From a virus: 44,775 nucleotides of DNA. Where the stretch lies: positions 1 through 44,775 of the IMG/VR virus record IMGVR_UViG_3300010391_000068, one strand, 5' to 3'. The position numbers were made by a program, and so were the translations under genes. The notes beneath the pieces were generated by a model that made no database searches, was not told the origin of the DNA, and worked only from the letters and a program-made list of their open reading frames with translations. Positions 14,295-22,680 of the stretch are shown here, piece after piece. Each line of letters starts with the position of its first letter. The first letter of the stretch is position 1.

Positions 14295-14297
14295 TAT

Positions 14298-14319
14298 GGT
14301 GTCAAGGAACAGAGACACC
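14298..14319 (+). promoter_or_regulatory. Inverted repeat at the transcription start
   Basis: GGTGTC (14298-14303), 10-base spacer, GACACC (14314-14319), directly before AAAGGAG. Either an operator or a 5' leader hairpin. Confidence 0.65.
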
Positions 14320-14332
14320 AAAGGAGAATCAA

Positions 14333-14566
14333 ATGTACATTCTAAAAGCTGACGATCAATTCTGGACTGGTAGCCGTTGGTCACACGAATACCCAGAAGC
14401 AAAACAATTCTCTCGTTTCCCAAGCCAAAGAGAGGTTGACCGTGCGGCGACGGTTGCAAACGAAAACGGATGGAATGGTTGCGAGTTGGATGCCATTACG
14501 AATTATGGTTTTGAGAATCAAGAGACTCATTCGGCTGTTGTTAGCGATGAGGTTCTTTCGTCATGA
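14333..14566 (+). CDS. First cassette gene, unknown
   Basis: A 77-residue soluble protein (MYILKADDQFWTGSRWSHEY). Codon use looks more AT-rich than that of the genes before 14245. The promoter and SD lie just upstream; the stop overlaps the next ATG. Not recognised. Confidence 0.6.
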   Translation: MYILKADDQFWTGSRWSHEYPEAKQFSRFPSQREVDRAATVANENGWNGCELDAITNYGFENQETHSAVVSDEVLSS

Positions 14567-14826
14567 AAACCAAACATTGCACCATGCCGGAGTGCCCGGA
14601 CTTCCCTGTTAAAGGAAATAGATGGTGTGCATTTCATATCAAAGAATTACACGCCGAATTCTCTGAGTTCGCCACCAATGGTGGAAAGAAATGTAAGTCC
14701 TGTTTCAAGAAAATTAAGAAATCTGATTACGGGCAATGTGCGCCGTGCCGCTCAATTGACCTAAGCTACCGTCAGAAATCAATCTTGGCAGACAATATGA
14801 AACCTTGGACGGTCAAGGCGTCATGA
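14563..14826 (+). CDS. Zinc-binding protein with two Cys clusters
   Basis: An 87-residue protein. First cluster CTMPECPDFPV plus WCAFH near residues 6-26, second KCKSCFKKIKKSDYGQCAPC near 43-62, a double zinc-ribbon layout. Lys-rich, so nucleic-acid binding is plausible. Coupled to both neighbours. Confidence 0.6.
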   Translation: MKTKHCTMPECPDFPVKGNRWCAFHIKELHAEFSEFATNGGKKCKSCFKKIKKSDYGQCAPCRSIDLSYRQKSILADNMKPWTVKAS

Positions 14827-15128
14827 GTAAGCATTTTACCGTCTACGTCGATTGGAGTTGTCCTGATGATGGGACCGATAACTATGACCGTGACATCCGT
14901 ATCGAGGTACGCTGTCACCCCGGATCAAAGGGGCACACAGACCCCACTTACGATTGTGCCGGATGTCCTCCCGAACCTCCTGAATTTGAAATTGTCGGAG
15001 CGATATTCCTTGACGACAAAAAACCATTGCCTGAATTGACGATGGATAAACTACTGGCCGATGCAAAATACGTTCAGCGCATCGAGGAAATGGCATCTGA
15101 ACTACTCAGCGAAAGAGTTGAGTCTTAA
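14823..15128 (+). CDS. Unknown protein with Cys-containing centre
   Basis: A 101-residue protein from ATG 14823. Strand-like start (KHFTVYVDWSC), a Pro/Cys-rich stretch (DCAGCPPEPPEFEIVG) and a helical acidic end. Not recognised; it lies just before the transposase remnant. Confidence 0.55.
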   Translation: MSKHFTVYVDWSCPDDGTDNYDRDIRIEVRCHPGSKGHTDPTYDCAGCPPEPPEFEIVGAIFLDDKKPLPELTMDKLLADAKYVQRIEEMASELLSERVES

Positions 15129-15131
15129 CTT

Positions 15132-15647
15132 ATGCGATACACTATCAAAGACTTCCGCGAACAATTCCCAAACGATAAGGCTTGCCTTGCGTATTTGTAT
15201 AAGACCCGCTTCCCAAGGGGTGCTAACTGCGTCAAGTGCGACCATAAGAACTGCTTCTATCCGATTGAGAAGCGACGAGCTTATGTTTGTTCGTGGTGCG
15301 GGAATCAAGTCTATCCGACAGCGGGTACGATCTTCCACAAGTCCCCGACGAGTCTTGTATCGTGGTTCCATGCCATATTCTTGATGAGCCAATCCAAAAA
15401 TGGTGTGGCGGCTATGGAGATTCAGCGGCACATCGGAGTCACCTACAAATGTGCGTGGCGGATCGCCAAACAGATTCGCTTGCTTATGAGGCAGGGTACA
15501 GACCCTTTGGGCGGGATGATTGAAGCCGATGAAACCTATGTCGGCGGCGGCGGAGTCGGCGGTGCGGTCGGCGGCGTGGTCGGCGGAGTCGGCGGAGTCG
15601 GCGGCGCGGTCGGCGGCGTGGAAAAGAATATTAAAGTATGGCATTAA
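15132..15647 (+). CDS. Truncated IS1595-family transposase
   Basis: A 171-residue protein. Residues 1-135 match the start of IS1595/ISXO2 transposases: TIKDFREQFPNDKACLAYLY, a zinc ribbon (CVKCDHKNCFY...CSWCGNQ), PTAGTIFHKS, a helix-turn-helix (HIGVTYKCAWRIAKQIR) and EADETYVGG with the first catalytic Asp. Then some 24 residues of Gly/Val/Ala repeats and EKNIKVWH end the frame. The remaining catalytic domain is absent and no remainder follows. It cannot transpose, but the DNA-binding half is intact. Confidence 0.85.
   Translation: MRYTIKDFREQFPNDKACLAYLYKTRFPRGANCVKCDHKNCFYPIEKRRAYVCSWCGNQVYPTAGTIFHKSPTSLVSWFHAIFLMSQSKNGVAAMEIQRHIGVTYKCAWRIAKQIRLLMRQGTDPLGGMIEADETYVGGGGVGGAVGGVVGGVGGVGGAVGGVEKNIKVWH
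15541..15620 (+). repeat. GTCGGCGG-type minisatellite ending the transposase
   Basis: About nine imperfect copies of GTCGGCGG(A/C)(G) encode a Val-Gly-Gly run between YVGG and EKNIK. In intact relatives YVGG is followed almost directly by GKEKN-like residues, so this is an insertion by repeat expansion. Confidence 0.75.
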
Positions 15648-15673
15648 CTTATTGATTAAAGGAGACAAATAAT

Positions 15674-16036
15674 ATGGGAAAAGTAATACCAGACGAAGAC
15701 GGTGGAGGGGATTTTAATCCCACCGCATTATTAAAGCAAACAGGTGCCATGCTAAAGGGCATATTAATCGAGAAGCGCGACGTGAAGACGCAATATGGTC
15801 CTAGGCCCGTGTACGTGTTTAAGGTGCTTGACGCCTCGTGCAAGTTCACGCTTGGCAAGGAGCGCAAGGAAGTGCAGCCCGCAGAGGGCGACCTAGTGGA
15901 CGCTTTCGTGCCCACGCGGCTCGCGCGGCAGCTGGCGCACGTGAACGCCGGCGAGACGGTGATAATAGAGTACAAAGGTACGAAGAAAGTGGGACGCGGG
16001 CAGCCGGCGCACATCTTCGCTGTTACCGTTGACTAG
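15674..16036 (+). CDS. Probable OB-fold single-stranded DNA-binding-type protein
   Basis: A 120-residue protein. After a disordered start it shows a five-strand pattern (GILIEKRDVKTQYGPRPVYV, FKVLDASCKFTLG, GDLVDAFVP, ETVIIEYKGTKK, AHIFAVTVD), the pattern of phage OB-fold replication proteins. It is the first gene after the transposase cassette and begins the replication group. An SSB role is inferred from fold pattern and position. The usual acidic SSB tail is absent. Confidence 0.5.
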   Translation: MGKVIPDEDGGGDFNPTALLKQTGAMLKGILIEKRDVKTQYGPRPVYVFKVLDASCKFTLGKERKEVQPAEGDLVDAFVPTRLARQLAHVNAGETVIIEYKGTKKVGRGQPAHIFAVTVD

Positions 16037-16103
16037 GCTTTGGCTTTCTGTACATGTGGTCATTCCTAGTTTCGCCATGTACCGGGAGATGAAAGCGACG
16101 GAT

Positions 16104-16120
16104 GCAATCTAAACGATTGC
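16104..16120 (+). repeat. Small leader hairpin
   Basis: GCAATC, loop TAAAC, GATTGC, 29 bp before the next start. Perhaps a translation or processing element. Confidence 0.45.
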
Positions 16121-16148
16121 GAATGTATCATTTAAAGGAGAACAAACT

Positions 16149-16454
16149 ATGCCATTACTTAAAAGATCGTCGACAACAGTCGTGGAGCCGCCAAAGCAGG
16201 ACGTGCCGACGCCCGCGCAGGAGGCACAGGTCGCCGCCGCGAAGAAGAGCATCGCAAAAGCCACAAGTGACACCACAATGAGCAAAGCGGAGTGGGCCGC
16301 AAAGGACGTCCGCATATCGCGGCAGGGGTTGTTCCAAGCCGCGCTCCAGAGCACCGGCCTCCTTCAACTCAATACCGGCAATACGCTGGAGGACTACCTG
16401 AAGCTCGTCGAGCAGACGGCCGAGCATGGACTACAGTTCGTGAACAAAACATAG
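16149..16454 (+). CDS. Unknown Ala/Lys-rich protein
   Basis: A 101-residue protein with a disordered N-terminus (VVEPPKQDVPTPAQEAQVAA) and a helical C-terminus (LEDYLKLVEQTAEHGLQFV). AAAGGAG lies upstream. It ends TAG directly before the homing endonuclease. A replication accessory is possible by position only. Confidence 0.6.
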   Translation: MPLLKRSSTTVVEPPKQDVPTPAQEAQVAAAKKSIAKATSDTTMSKAEWAAKDVRISRQGLFQAALQSTGLLQLNTGNTLEDYLKLVEQTAEHGLQFVNKT

Positions 16455-16874
16455 ATGGGACACAACTATTCAACGAAAGAGTATCGGTCTTGGCGAGCTA
16501 TGAAATCAAGATGCTTTTGGCCGCTTCATCAAAGATGGATACACTACGGTGGACGAGGGATTAAAATCTATAAATCTTGGATAAAATCTTTTGACACTTT
16601 TCTTGAAGATATGGGTCAAGCTCCTACCGCGTCCTATAGTCTCGATCGGATTAACAATAACGGGGACTATACACCGAAGAACTGTCGATGGGCAACACCT
16701 TCACAACAAGCCCGAAACAAAAAACCAATGAAATTGACTAACAGAGATGTTTATAATATTCGTCGAATGTTAGAAGATCGTGAAACTGTCTGTGCCATTG
16801 GAAGAGCATATGGTGTAAGTCATAGTTTAATTTCCATGATAAAAAGCGGTAAGAGGCATCCAATTGCCGCATAG
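16455..16874 (+). CDS. HNH homing endonuclease
   Basis: A 139-residue protein. [19 protein letters not shown] and [20 protein letters not shown] are the shared start of the AP2/HNH homing family; [11 protein letters not shown] and [15 protein letters not shown] carry the catalytic centre. The C-terminus ([37 protein letters not shown]) is a helix-turn-helix like NUMOD DNA-binding modules. It is AT-rich compared with neighbours and sits between two replication genes, the classic position of a free-standing homing gene. Confidence 0.88.
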   Translation: MGHNYSTKEYRSWRAMKSRCFWPLHQRWIHYGGRGIKIYKSWIKSFDTFLEDMGQAPTASYSLDRINNNGDYTPKNCRWATPSQQARNKKPMKLTNRDVYNIRRMLEDRETVCAIGRAYGVSHSLISMIKSGKRHPIAA

Positions 16875-17523
16875 CGAGTGCTTCATAGATGGTGTGTGGC
16901 TGCCTTCGGTCACTACCATTATCAATGCACAGCCTCTCCCGTGGCTCCAGGCATGGCGCGATAAATGGGGACCACTGGCAGAACGCAAAATGGAAATCGC
17001 CGGAAAGGTGGGCAGCGAGTTTCACAGGTGTGTCGAACAATACCTTGATACGGGAGGCACATTTACCGTCAGCGACGGAAGGGATGGCTTCCCTACTTCA
17101 TGCACCGCTCGAGTGGTGGGCATGATGGAATCATTCATTGACTGGGCAGTTAACGTCAACGGGACCGTGCACGAAACGGAATTTAAGGTGATTAGCAGAT
17201 TGCACATGTACTCTGGTACACTGGACGCGGTGGGCATGCTCGATGGCAAACCGATAGTGTTTGACTGGAAGACCTCTAGTCGAATCTATGACAGTATGGC
17301 ACTTCAACTCTCGGCATACGCGCAGGCATACAAGGAACAGACCAGCGCGGACATAAAGCAAGGAATGATTGTCCACGTATCGAAAGACAAGCCGCAGTAT
17401 AAACTAACTACTAAGACATTCAAGTTAGGAAAGCGCGTGTTCAACAAGTTCCTGAAGCTGCGAGCAATGTTCGATGACATGAAGACACCGGACTTTGAAG
17501 AAGAGGCGCTATCCCATGAATAG
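16864..17523 (+). CDS. PD-(D/E)XK nuclease, RecB/Cas4-like
   Basis: A 219-residue protein. Catalytic residues visible: His54 (EFHRCVE), Glu104/106, Asp121 (SGTLDAVG), then IVFDWKTSS with Asp134 and Lys136, then Gln148 ([11 protein letters not shown]), the RecB-family arrangement. It probably degrades or trims DNA during replication or recombination. The TTG start at 16864 overlaps the end of the homing endonuclease and has AGAGG upstream, so insertion of the homing gene may have created this start. The stop overlaps the RNA ligase start. Confidence 0.85.
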   Translation: MPHSECFIDGVWLPSVTTIINAQPLPWLQAWRDKWGPLAERKMEIAGKVGSEFHRCVEQYLDTGGTFTVSDGRDGFPTSCTARVVGMMESFIDWAVNVNGTVHETEFKVISRLHMYSGTLDAVGMLDGKPIVFDWKTSSRIYDSMALQLSAYAQAYKEQTSADIKQGMIVHVSKDKPQYKLTTKTFKLGKRVFNKFLKLRAMFDDMKTPDFEEEALSHE

Positions 17524-18535
17524 CTGGCACTCATATTCGTCGATTTACAACCTCGGCCATGCCGCGCTGGCCGACCTGCTGAAGGGGCCGGTCTACGTCG
17601 AGGAGAAGGTGGATGGCTCACAGTTCTCGTTCGGTGTTGACGAGGAAGGCACGTTGAGGATACGCTCAAAAGGATGCGAGATGATCGTCGCCGCACCTGA
17701 GAAGATGTTCTCCCTTGCGGTCGATACCGTCAAGCGGCTGAAGCCATTGTTGCACCCTGGCTGGACCTACCGCGCCGAGTACCTCCGCGCGCCAAGGCAT
17801 AACACGTTGATCTATAACCGCATCCCGAAGGATCATCTCATTATCTTCGACGTAGAGATCGGGGAATGTGCCTTCCTTGAATATCCGGCCAAATGGGCTG
17901 AGGCTAGTCGCCTCGGCCTGGAGGTGGTCCCTCTCTTGTGGGGCGGAGAAATCAACACCGTCGAGGAGTTCAGGGACTTTTTGGCAATCGATAGCGTCCT
18001 TGGCGGTCAGAAGGTCGAAGGCGTCGTGGTAAAACCTATTGGCTATGGCCTCTTCGGCAAGGACAAGAAGGTGCTCATGGGCAAGTTTGTCAGCGAGGCG
18101 TTCAAGGAGACGCACGCCCACGTGTGGCGGCAGGAGAACCCGACCGCCGGCGATATAGTGGTGGCGCTCGGGGCCGCATACGGCACGCAGGCGCGCTGGC
18201 AGAAGGCCATACAGCACTTGGCGGAGCAGGGCTTGATATCCGACGCACCGCAGGACATAGGCCCGCTGATAAAGGAGATACCGGCAGATGTGAGGCGGGA
18301 GTGCGAGGAGGAGATCAAAGAGAAGCTGTTCGCCTTCGCGTGGCCGCACATAGCGCGTATGGTAACGCGCGGCTTCCCCGAGTTCTACAAGGAACGCCTA
18401 CTTAAGAAGCAATTCGAGACGCCAATTATAAAAGGCGATACTTTTAACCATAGGGATGGGCAAGCCGAGCTTGAGAAATTTCAAAAGGAGCAATTTGATG
18501 CGAAAACCATCGTCGATGAAGAAGCAGGCTGTTAG
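17516..18535 (+). CDS. RNA ligase, Rnl2-like nucleotidyltransferase
   Basis: A 339-residue enzyme sealing RNA ends through a covalent Lys-AMP intermediate. Motif I EEKVDGS has the adenylated Lys31; motif III RAEYL (Glu88); IIIa FDVEIGE (111-117); motif IV VEGVVVKP (167-174); motif V VLMGKFVSEAF with Lys190. The C-terminus beyond residue 200 is helical. Phage RNA ligases repair tRNAs cut by host defence; no polynucleotide kinase partner was seen in the window. The start is the ATG overlapping the preceding TAG. Confidence 0.88.
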   Translation: MNSWHSYSSIYNLGHAALADLLKGPVYVEEKVDGSQFSFGVDEEGTLRIRSKGCEMIVAAPEKMFSLAVDTVKRLKPLLHPGWTYRAEYLRAPRHNTLIYNRIPKDHLIIFDVEIGECAFLEYPAKWAEASRLGLEVVPLLWGGEINTVEEFRDFLAIDSVLGGQKVEGVVVKPIGYGLFGKDKKVLMGKFVSEAFKETHAHVWRQENPTAGDIVVALGAAYGTQARWQKAIQHLAEQGLISDAPQDIGPLIKEIPADVRRECEEEIKEKLFAFAWPHIARMVTRGFPEFYKERLLKKQFETPIIKGDTFNHRDGQAELEKFQKEQFDAKTIVDEEAGC

Positions 18536-18671
18536 ACAGCTCAAGGCATGTATTCGGGAATCCCGAAAGGTTGCCCGCCAGATTAACAGGAAGCTGGAGT
18601 CGCTGGCCCAATGGAACAGAGCGAAGGCGGCGGCCCAGGAGGCGCTGGTGAGGCTATGCGGACTGAAATGA
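18498..18671 (+). CDS. Small basic helical protein
   Basis: A 57-residue protein from ATG 18498, supported by AAAAGGAG, overlapping the ligase C-terminus by 38 bp. Rich in Arg/Lys with helical spacing (RESRKVARQINRKLESLAQW). Unknown; possibly nucleic-acid binding. Confidence 0.55.
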   Translation: MRKPSSMKKQAVRQLKACIRESRKVARQINRKLESLAQWNRAKAAAQEALVRLCGLK

Positions 18672-18928
18672 CCTTCACCAACGATGAGCTAAAGCGGTTG
18701 AAGGAACGGATGCTTGGATATGTGCCGTTGCAACTTTACAGCATGTCGGTGAACGAGTTGGCGGCCCTCATTGCTCGCCTGGAAGCGGCGGAGAAAGTTA
18801 TATGGAAGAATATCGCGTTAGATGATTCGATAGCCTTTGGAAGTTCGTCCGATCTTATGACCCATAATCAAATCGTGGACGAAACGAGAGCCGCTATGGA
18901 AGCCTGGCGCAAAGTGGCGGGGAAATGA
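18668..18928 (+). CDS. LEAAE/AGK paralogue family, copy 2
   Basis: An 86-residue protein from ATG 18668. TFTNDELKRLKERM, LIARLEAAEKVIW and AWRKVAGK mirror copies at 13396 and 22474. The central insert differs completely between copies. Overlaps both neighbours by ATGA. Function unknown. Confidence 0.75.
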   Translation: MTFTNDELKRLKERMLGYVPLQLYSMSVNELAALIARLEAAEKVIWKNIALDDSIAFGSSSDLMTHNQIVDETRAAMEAWRKVAGK

Positions 18929-19002
18929 AAAGGAAACGTACACGCAAATGTCGCTGTAAATATTGTCGCGAACGTGAGGCGTGGGCAGACCTTGGAAAGT
19001 AA
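18925..19002 (+). CDS. 25-residue Cys/Arg microprotein
   Basis: MKRKRTRKCRCKYCRERE...: three Cys in a very basic context, start overlapping the previous TGA. It parallels the 13647 microprotein, which also directly follows an LEAAE/AGK gene. Confidence 0.45.
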   Translation: MKRKRTRKCRCKYCREREAWADLGK

Positions 19003-19012
19003 ACGCGAGATT

Positions 19013-19180
19013 ATGGTTAAGAATACATATTATGCATATTCTATGGGAAAATGCCCTTGTGGTTGTTTTGGTCATAGTCTTTGCACTATGTGCGGTGAAC
19101 GAACAAATAACGAGGACATTTTAGATGAGGATGGCGACCATACCTCTTGTGCTAAAGCTCTCGAAGAAGGCATATGCTAA
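19013..19180 (+). CDS. Small zinc-ribbon protein
   Basis: A 55-residue protein with CPCGCF and CTMCGE knuckles and one later Cys, from ATG 19013 (weak SD). It overlaps the start of the primase gene. Function unknown. Confidence 0.55.
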   Translation: MVKNTYYAYSMGKCPCGCFGHSLCTMCGERTNNEDILDEDGDHTSCAKALEEGIC

Positions 19181-20724
19181 TGCACGCTCTTAAATACGCC
19201 GCCGACGGATTCGCCGTGTTCCCCGTGCACGAGCCCGTGGGCGTAGACAAGTGCTCCTGCGGCAAGGACGGGTGCCGGGGAAAGCACCCGCGTACGCCGA
19301 ATGGGTGCCTGGACGCGACGACGGATGCGGAGACTATAAAGGGATGGTGGATAAAATGGCCAAACGCGAGCATAGGGATGGCGACAGGATGCAAATCTGG
19401 CCTAGCGGTCATCGACTTGGACGGCCCGCAGGGTGTGACCTCAGGGTATTCGTTGCGGCTTTCATCGAGCATAACGTCCCTGACGGGGAATGGAAAGCAG
19501 CTTTTCTACCGCGATACCGAAGGGAAACTGAAGAACTCTGTGAAAAAGATTGCGGATGGGCTGGACACGAGGGGGGAAGGTGGGTACGTCGTGGTGCCGC
19601 CAAGCTTGCATCCAAACGGAAAAAGATATGCGTGGCTAGGACAACCACTAAAGCGAAGCATACTGCCTATATTGCCCACAAATTTTGTTGTGGACCAGAT
19701 GGCATCGGGAACTGTTATTAATAGCACCATCCGTAAGCCGGATGGGTGGGTAACCGCCGCGTTGGACGAGATGCGGAACGGCCACGTACATAACACGCTC
19801 GTGAGCGTGCTGGGCCGCTTTAGGAGTCACAACTTCAGCGAGGAGGAGACGTTCAGACTCCTCCAGCCGCATGCGCTGGTGGACGGCAGGCCGTTCGACG
19901 GGCTGCGCGACAAGATCACGGAGATATGGAGGCGGTACCAGCCGCCGGCGACGATGTCCGGCAACACCGAGGACATCGACCAGTTCTTGGACAAACTAAC
20001 AGAGGTGGAATGGATATGCAAGCCCTTTTTCGCAAAGAAGTCCTTCGGATTCGTCGTTGGATTGCCAGAAACTCTCAAGACATGGCTGCTGATCGACTTA
20101 GCTGTCGAAAGTGCGCGAGGTTCAGGGAACTGGCTGGGCATATTTGGCGTCACGCCGAGCCGTGTCTTGTTCATCGACCAGGAGCGCTTCAAGGGCGAGA
20201 CGCAGAGGCGTTTCAATGCGGTCATTGCGGCGAAGGGATTGAGGCGTTCCGATTTAAGGGGAAGACTCTTTTTGAAGTGTGGAACGACTATCAGGCTCGA
20301 CTTAGAGGACTCGCTGAGGGCGTTTCGGACGGAACTGTTAAGCCTGCAACCGGACCTGGTCATAGTGGACTCGTTCGCTACCTTTCACAACTCACCTGAA
20401 AATGACCGCATGGCCATACAGCAGGTGCTCAACAAGATTAAGGCCTTGCGCGACGAGATAGGGTGTGCCTTCATATTCATAAACCACGAGAATAAGAACG
20501 CCTACCCGAACGGAGAGCCGCAGGGCGAGCCGCACATGGGCACAATGGCTGGCAGCGTCGGCATAGGCGCGGCGGCGGAGTTCTGCCTCACCGTCCGCAA
20601 GGTGGAGCAGGGCACGAGCATTGTGTGGCACACGAAGAGTACGCTCGCCCCAGCGCGCAAGAGCTTCTACGCGACCATCAAGGACGTGGAGAACGGCGTG
20701 GAAGTGAGGGCTCTCGATGACTAG
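19174..20724 (+). CDS. Prim-pol primase fused to a RecA-like helicase
   Basis: A 516-residue replication protein. Residues 1-190 are a bifunctional primase-polymerase domain: YAADGFAVFPVHEP, a CSCGKDGCRGKHP insert, then LAVIDLDG with metal-binding Asp81 and Asp83, and GGYVVVPPSLHPNGKRYAW. Residues 280-480 are an AAA_25/RepA-like ATPase: GLPETLKT (296-303, a Walker A lacking its last Gly), Walker B PDLVIVDSF (393-401), FINHENK sensor. It would prime and unwind for the family A polymerase at 24900. A second ATG at 19180 is equally usable. Confidence 0.88.
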   Translation: MLMHALKYAADGFAVFPVHEPVGVDKCSCGKDGCRGKHPRTPNGCLDATTDAETIKGWWIKWPNASIGMATGCKSGLAVIDLDGPQGVTSGYSLRLSSSITSLTGNGKQLFYRDTEGKLKNSVKKIADGLDTRGEGGYVVVPPSLHPNGKRYAWLGQPLKRSILPILPTNFVVDQMASGTVINSTIRKPDGWVTAALDEMRNGHVHNTLVSVLGRFRSHNFSEEETFRLLQPHALVDGRPFDGLRDKITEIWRRYQPPATMSGNTEDIDQFLDKLTEVEWICKPFFAKKSFGFVVGLPETLKTWLLIDLAVESARGSGNWLGIFGVTPSRVLFIDQERFKGETQRRFNAVIAAKGLRRSDLRGRLFLKCGTTIRLDLEDSLRAFRTELLSLQPDLVIVDSFATFHNSPENDRMAIQQVLNKIKALRDEIGCAFIFINHENKNAYPNGEPQGEPHMGTMAGSVGIGAAAEFCLTVRKVEQGTSIVWHTKSTLAPARKSFYATIKDVENGVEVRALDD

Positions 20725-21829
20725 CGGCGACTTGTACCTCGGCGACTGCCGCGAAGTGAGGACCGTGCTCGCCGACAGCTCGGTGGACTCGATTATTACC
20801 GACCCGCCATACGGCCTAGAGTTCATGGGGAAGGGATGGGACAAGGGGGTGCCCAGCGTCGAGTTCTGGAAGGAGTTTCTAGCAGTAGCGAAGCCGGGGG
20901 CCGCGCTCCTGGCGTTCGGCGGCACGCGCACGTTCCACAGGATGGCCTGCGCCATAGAGGACGCGGGATGGGAGATGCGGGACTGCATGATGTGGCTGTA
21001 TGGCTCGGGATTCCCCAAGAGCTTAAATATTGCGAAGGTAATGGACAAAAACAACGGCCATTGGCGCGCCCGGGCCGGAGCTTTGAAGTCAGAGAATGGC
21101 GCAATGGCGGCTGGAAACTATGAGCGAACTGAGAAAGGCGATCCGATCACAGATTTAGCCAAACAATGGAACGGATGGGGCACTGCCCTCAAGCCCGCTT
21201 GGGAGCCCATCATCGTCGCCATGAAGCCGCTGGACGGCACATTCGCCGAGAACGCGGAGAGGTGGGGCGTGGCGGGGCTGAATATAGATGGGGGGCGTAT
21301 CCCCACCGAAGAGATGCGAGTCCAAGGGCGGCCTGCCGCCCTTGGGGCGACTAATATGGGTGGGGTACGCGAGGGGGGAAAAGTCTACACCCAAGGCCGT
21401 TGGCCAGCTAACCTGATCCTAGACGAAGAAGCGGGAAAGATGCTGGATGAGCAGAAAAGTGGCGTTCATTTCGCTGATAAAGGCGGCGCTTCCCGTTTCT
21501 TCTATTGTACCAAGGCATCACCCTCTGAACGAAACACAGGATGTGGGGGCTTGGAGTTGAAAGCGGCAGGTGGCATGTCCGGCAGGAACGACGGTTCTAT
21601 GGGCTCGATAACGTATAATAATAATAATCATCCCACGGTGAAGCCCCTGAAGCTCATGGAATATCTATGCCTTTTGACTAAGACACCTACGGGTGGCATC
21701 GTGCTGGACCCATTCGCCGGGAGTGGCACCACTCTCTTAGCCGCCAGGAATACTGGGCGTCGGTATATTGGTATAGAGCAGAACCCTGAGTATATGGATA
21801 TCATAGAGTGGCGGCTGGGCCTCAAATAG
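20717..21829 (+). CDS. DNA methyltransferase (class beta, DPPY)
   Basis: A 370-residue SAM-dependent amino-methyltransferase. Catalytic DPPY is at residues 29-32 and the SAM-binding LDPFAGSGTT near 330-339; this order (IV before I) is class beta. The middle (AENAERWGVAGLNIDGGRIP, GRWPANLILDE, RFFYCTKAS) matches phage orphan methylases. No cognate restriction enzyme is nearby, so protection of phage DNA from host restriction is the likely role. It overlaps the primase stop by 8 bp. Confidence 0.9.
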   Translation: MTSGDLYLGDCREVRTVLADSSVDSIITDPPYGLEFMGKGWDKGVPSVEFWKEFLAVAKPGAALLAFGGTRTFHRMACAIEDAGWEMRDCMMWLYGSGFPKSLNIAKVMDKNNGHWRARAGALKSENGAMAAGNYERTEKGDPITDLAKQWNGWGTALKPAWEPIIVAMKPLDGTFAENAERWGVAGLNIDGGRIPTEEMRVQGRPAALGATNMGGVREGGKVYTQGRWPANLILDEEAGKMLDEQKSGVHFADKGGASRFFYCTKASPSERNTGCGGLELKAAGGMSGRNDGSMGSITYNNNNHPTVKPLKLMEYLCLLTKTPTGGIVLDPFAGSGTTLLAARNTGRRYIGIEQNPEYMDIIEWRLGLK

Positions 21830-21936
21830 TGCCGGGCAGGATTTTTTATTGTTTCTGGTGTGGAAAGCGAAATCGCCAAGGATGCTGCTCGATCTGCTGG
21901 TTAGAGTTTACGAAATGGATGAATCAAGGAGATTAA
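21829..21936 (+). CDS. 35-residue zinc-ribbon microprotein
   Basis: GTG at 21829 overlaps the methylase TAG (TAGTG). FYCFWCGKRNRQGCCSICWL holds two CxxC knuckles. Function unknown. Confidence 0.5.
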   Translation: MPGRIFYCFWCGKRNRQGCCSICWLEFTKWMNQGD

Positions 21937-21937
21937 G

Positions 21938-22477
21938 ATGAGCCCAGAATTAGATAATAAGCTTTGCAAGATAGCTCCCCACCTCTTTGCGGATCGGTAT
22001 GCGAGCATGCAAAAGACCGCCATGTGCTGGGGCTTCGATGTCGGCGATGGTTGGTATGGCTTGCTCGCCGAGGCGGCGGCAGAGTTGGAACCGCTCATCG
22101 TCGCGTATATAAAGAGTCATCCCGAGGAGCAGAACCGCTTCCCTCGGTTCTTGTTTAGTGGTTGGTACGGCATGAAATGGTCCACATACCATCTTTGGCT
22201 GGCGATATGCACGGTCGGCAGATGGATAAAAGCCGAGCTGTGGCCGGACACCGCCGAGCCTTGGTGGCCGCGGGCCTGCCAGGTCAAGGAAAAATTCGCC
22301 ACGCTCCACTTCTACATGACGGGCAGCACCAAGGAGATGGACACGATCATAGACAAGGCGGAAAGACGAAGCTCGATGACATGCGAGACGTGCGGTAAGC
22401 CAGGCAAACTGCGATGTCGCACTAGTTGGTTTTATACTGCCTGCAATCGTCATACAAAGAAAGAGGATAAGGAATGA
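21938..22477 (+). CDS. Conserved phage protein with C-terminal Cys motif
   Basis: A 179-residue protein of a family widespread in phages: CWGFDVGDGWYGLLAE near residue 30, QVKEKFATLHFYM near 120, CETCGKPGKLRCR near 150. The C-terminal CxxCGxxG probably binds zinc. Biochemical role unknown. AAGGAG precedes the ATG and the stop overlaps the next gene. Confidence 0.8.
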   Translation: MSPELDNKLCKIAPHLFADRYASMQKTAMCWGFDVGDGWYGLLAEAAAELEPLIVAYIKSHPEEQNRFPRFLFSGWYGMKWSTYHLWLAICTVGRWIKAELWPDTAEPWWPRACQVKEKFATLHFYMTGSTKEMDTIIDKAERRSSMTCETCGKPGKLRCRTSWFYTACNRHTKKEDKE

Positions 22478-22680
22478 TCTTTACCGACAACGACTTAAAA
22501 GAATTGAAAGACGCACTCCATCTTAGACTGTGGATTTCTCCAACCGACGACTGGATAAAAGCTCTTGTTTTCCGCTTGGAAGCGGCAGAAAATATTTTAA
22601 ATAGTGATTATACTCCCCGTGGCTATATAAATGAAGAAATGAATCGATGGGAAACTTGGCACAAGGTGGCAGGAAAATGA
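22474..22680 (+). CDS. LEAAE/AGK paralogue family, copy 3
   Basis: A 68-residue protein: IFTDNDLKELKDAL, LVFRLEAAENIL and TWHKVAGK. Shortest of the three copies. Start and stop overlap the neighbours by ATGA. Function unknown. Confidence 0.75.
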   Translation: MIFTDNDLKELKDALHLRLWISPTDDWIKALVFRLEAAENILNSDYTPRGYINEEMNRWETWHKVAGK

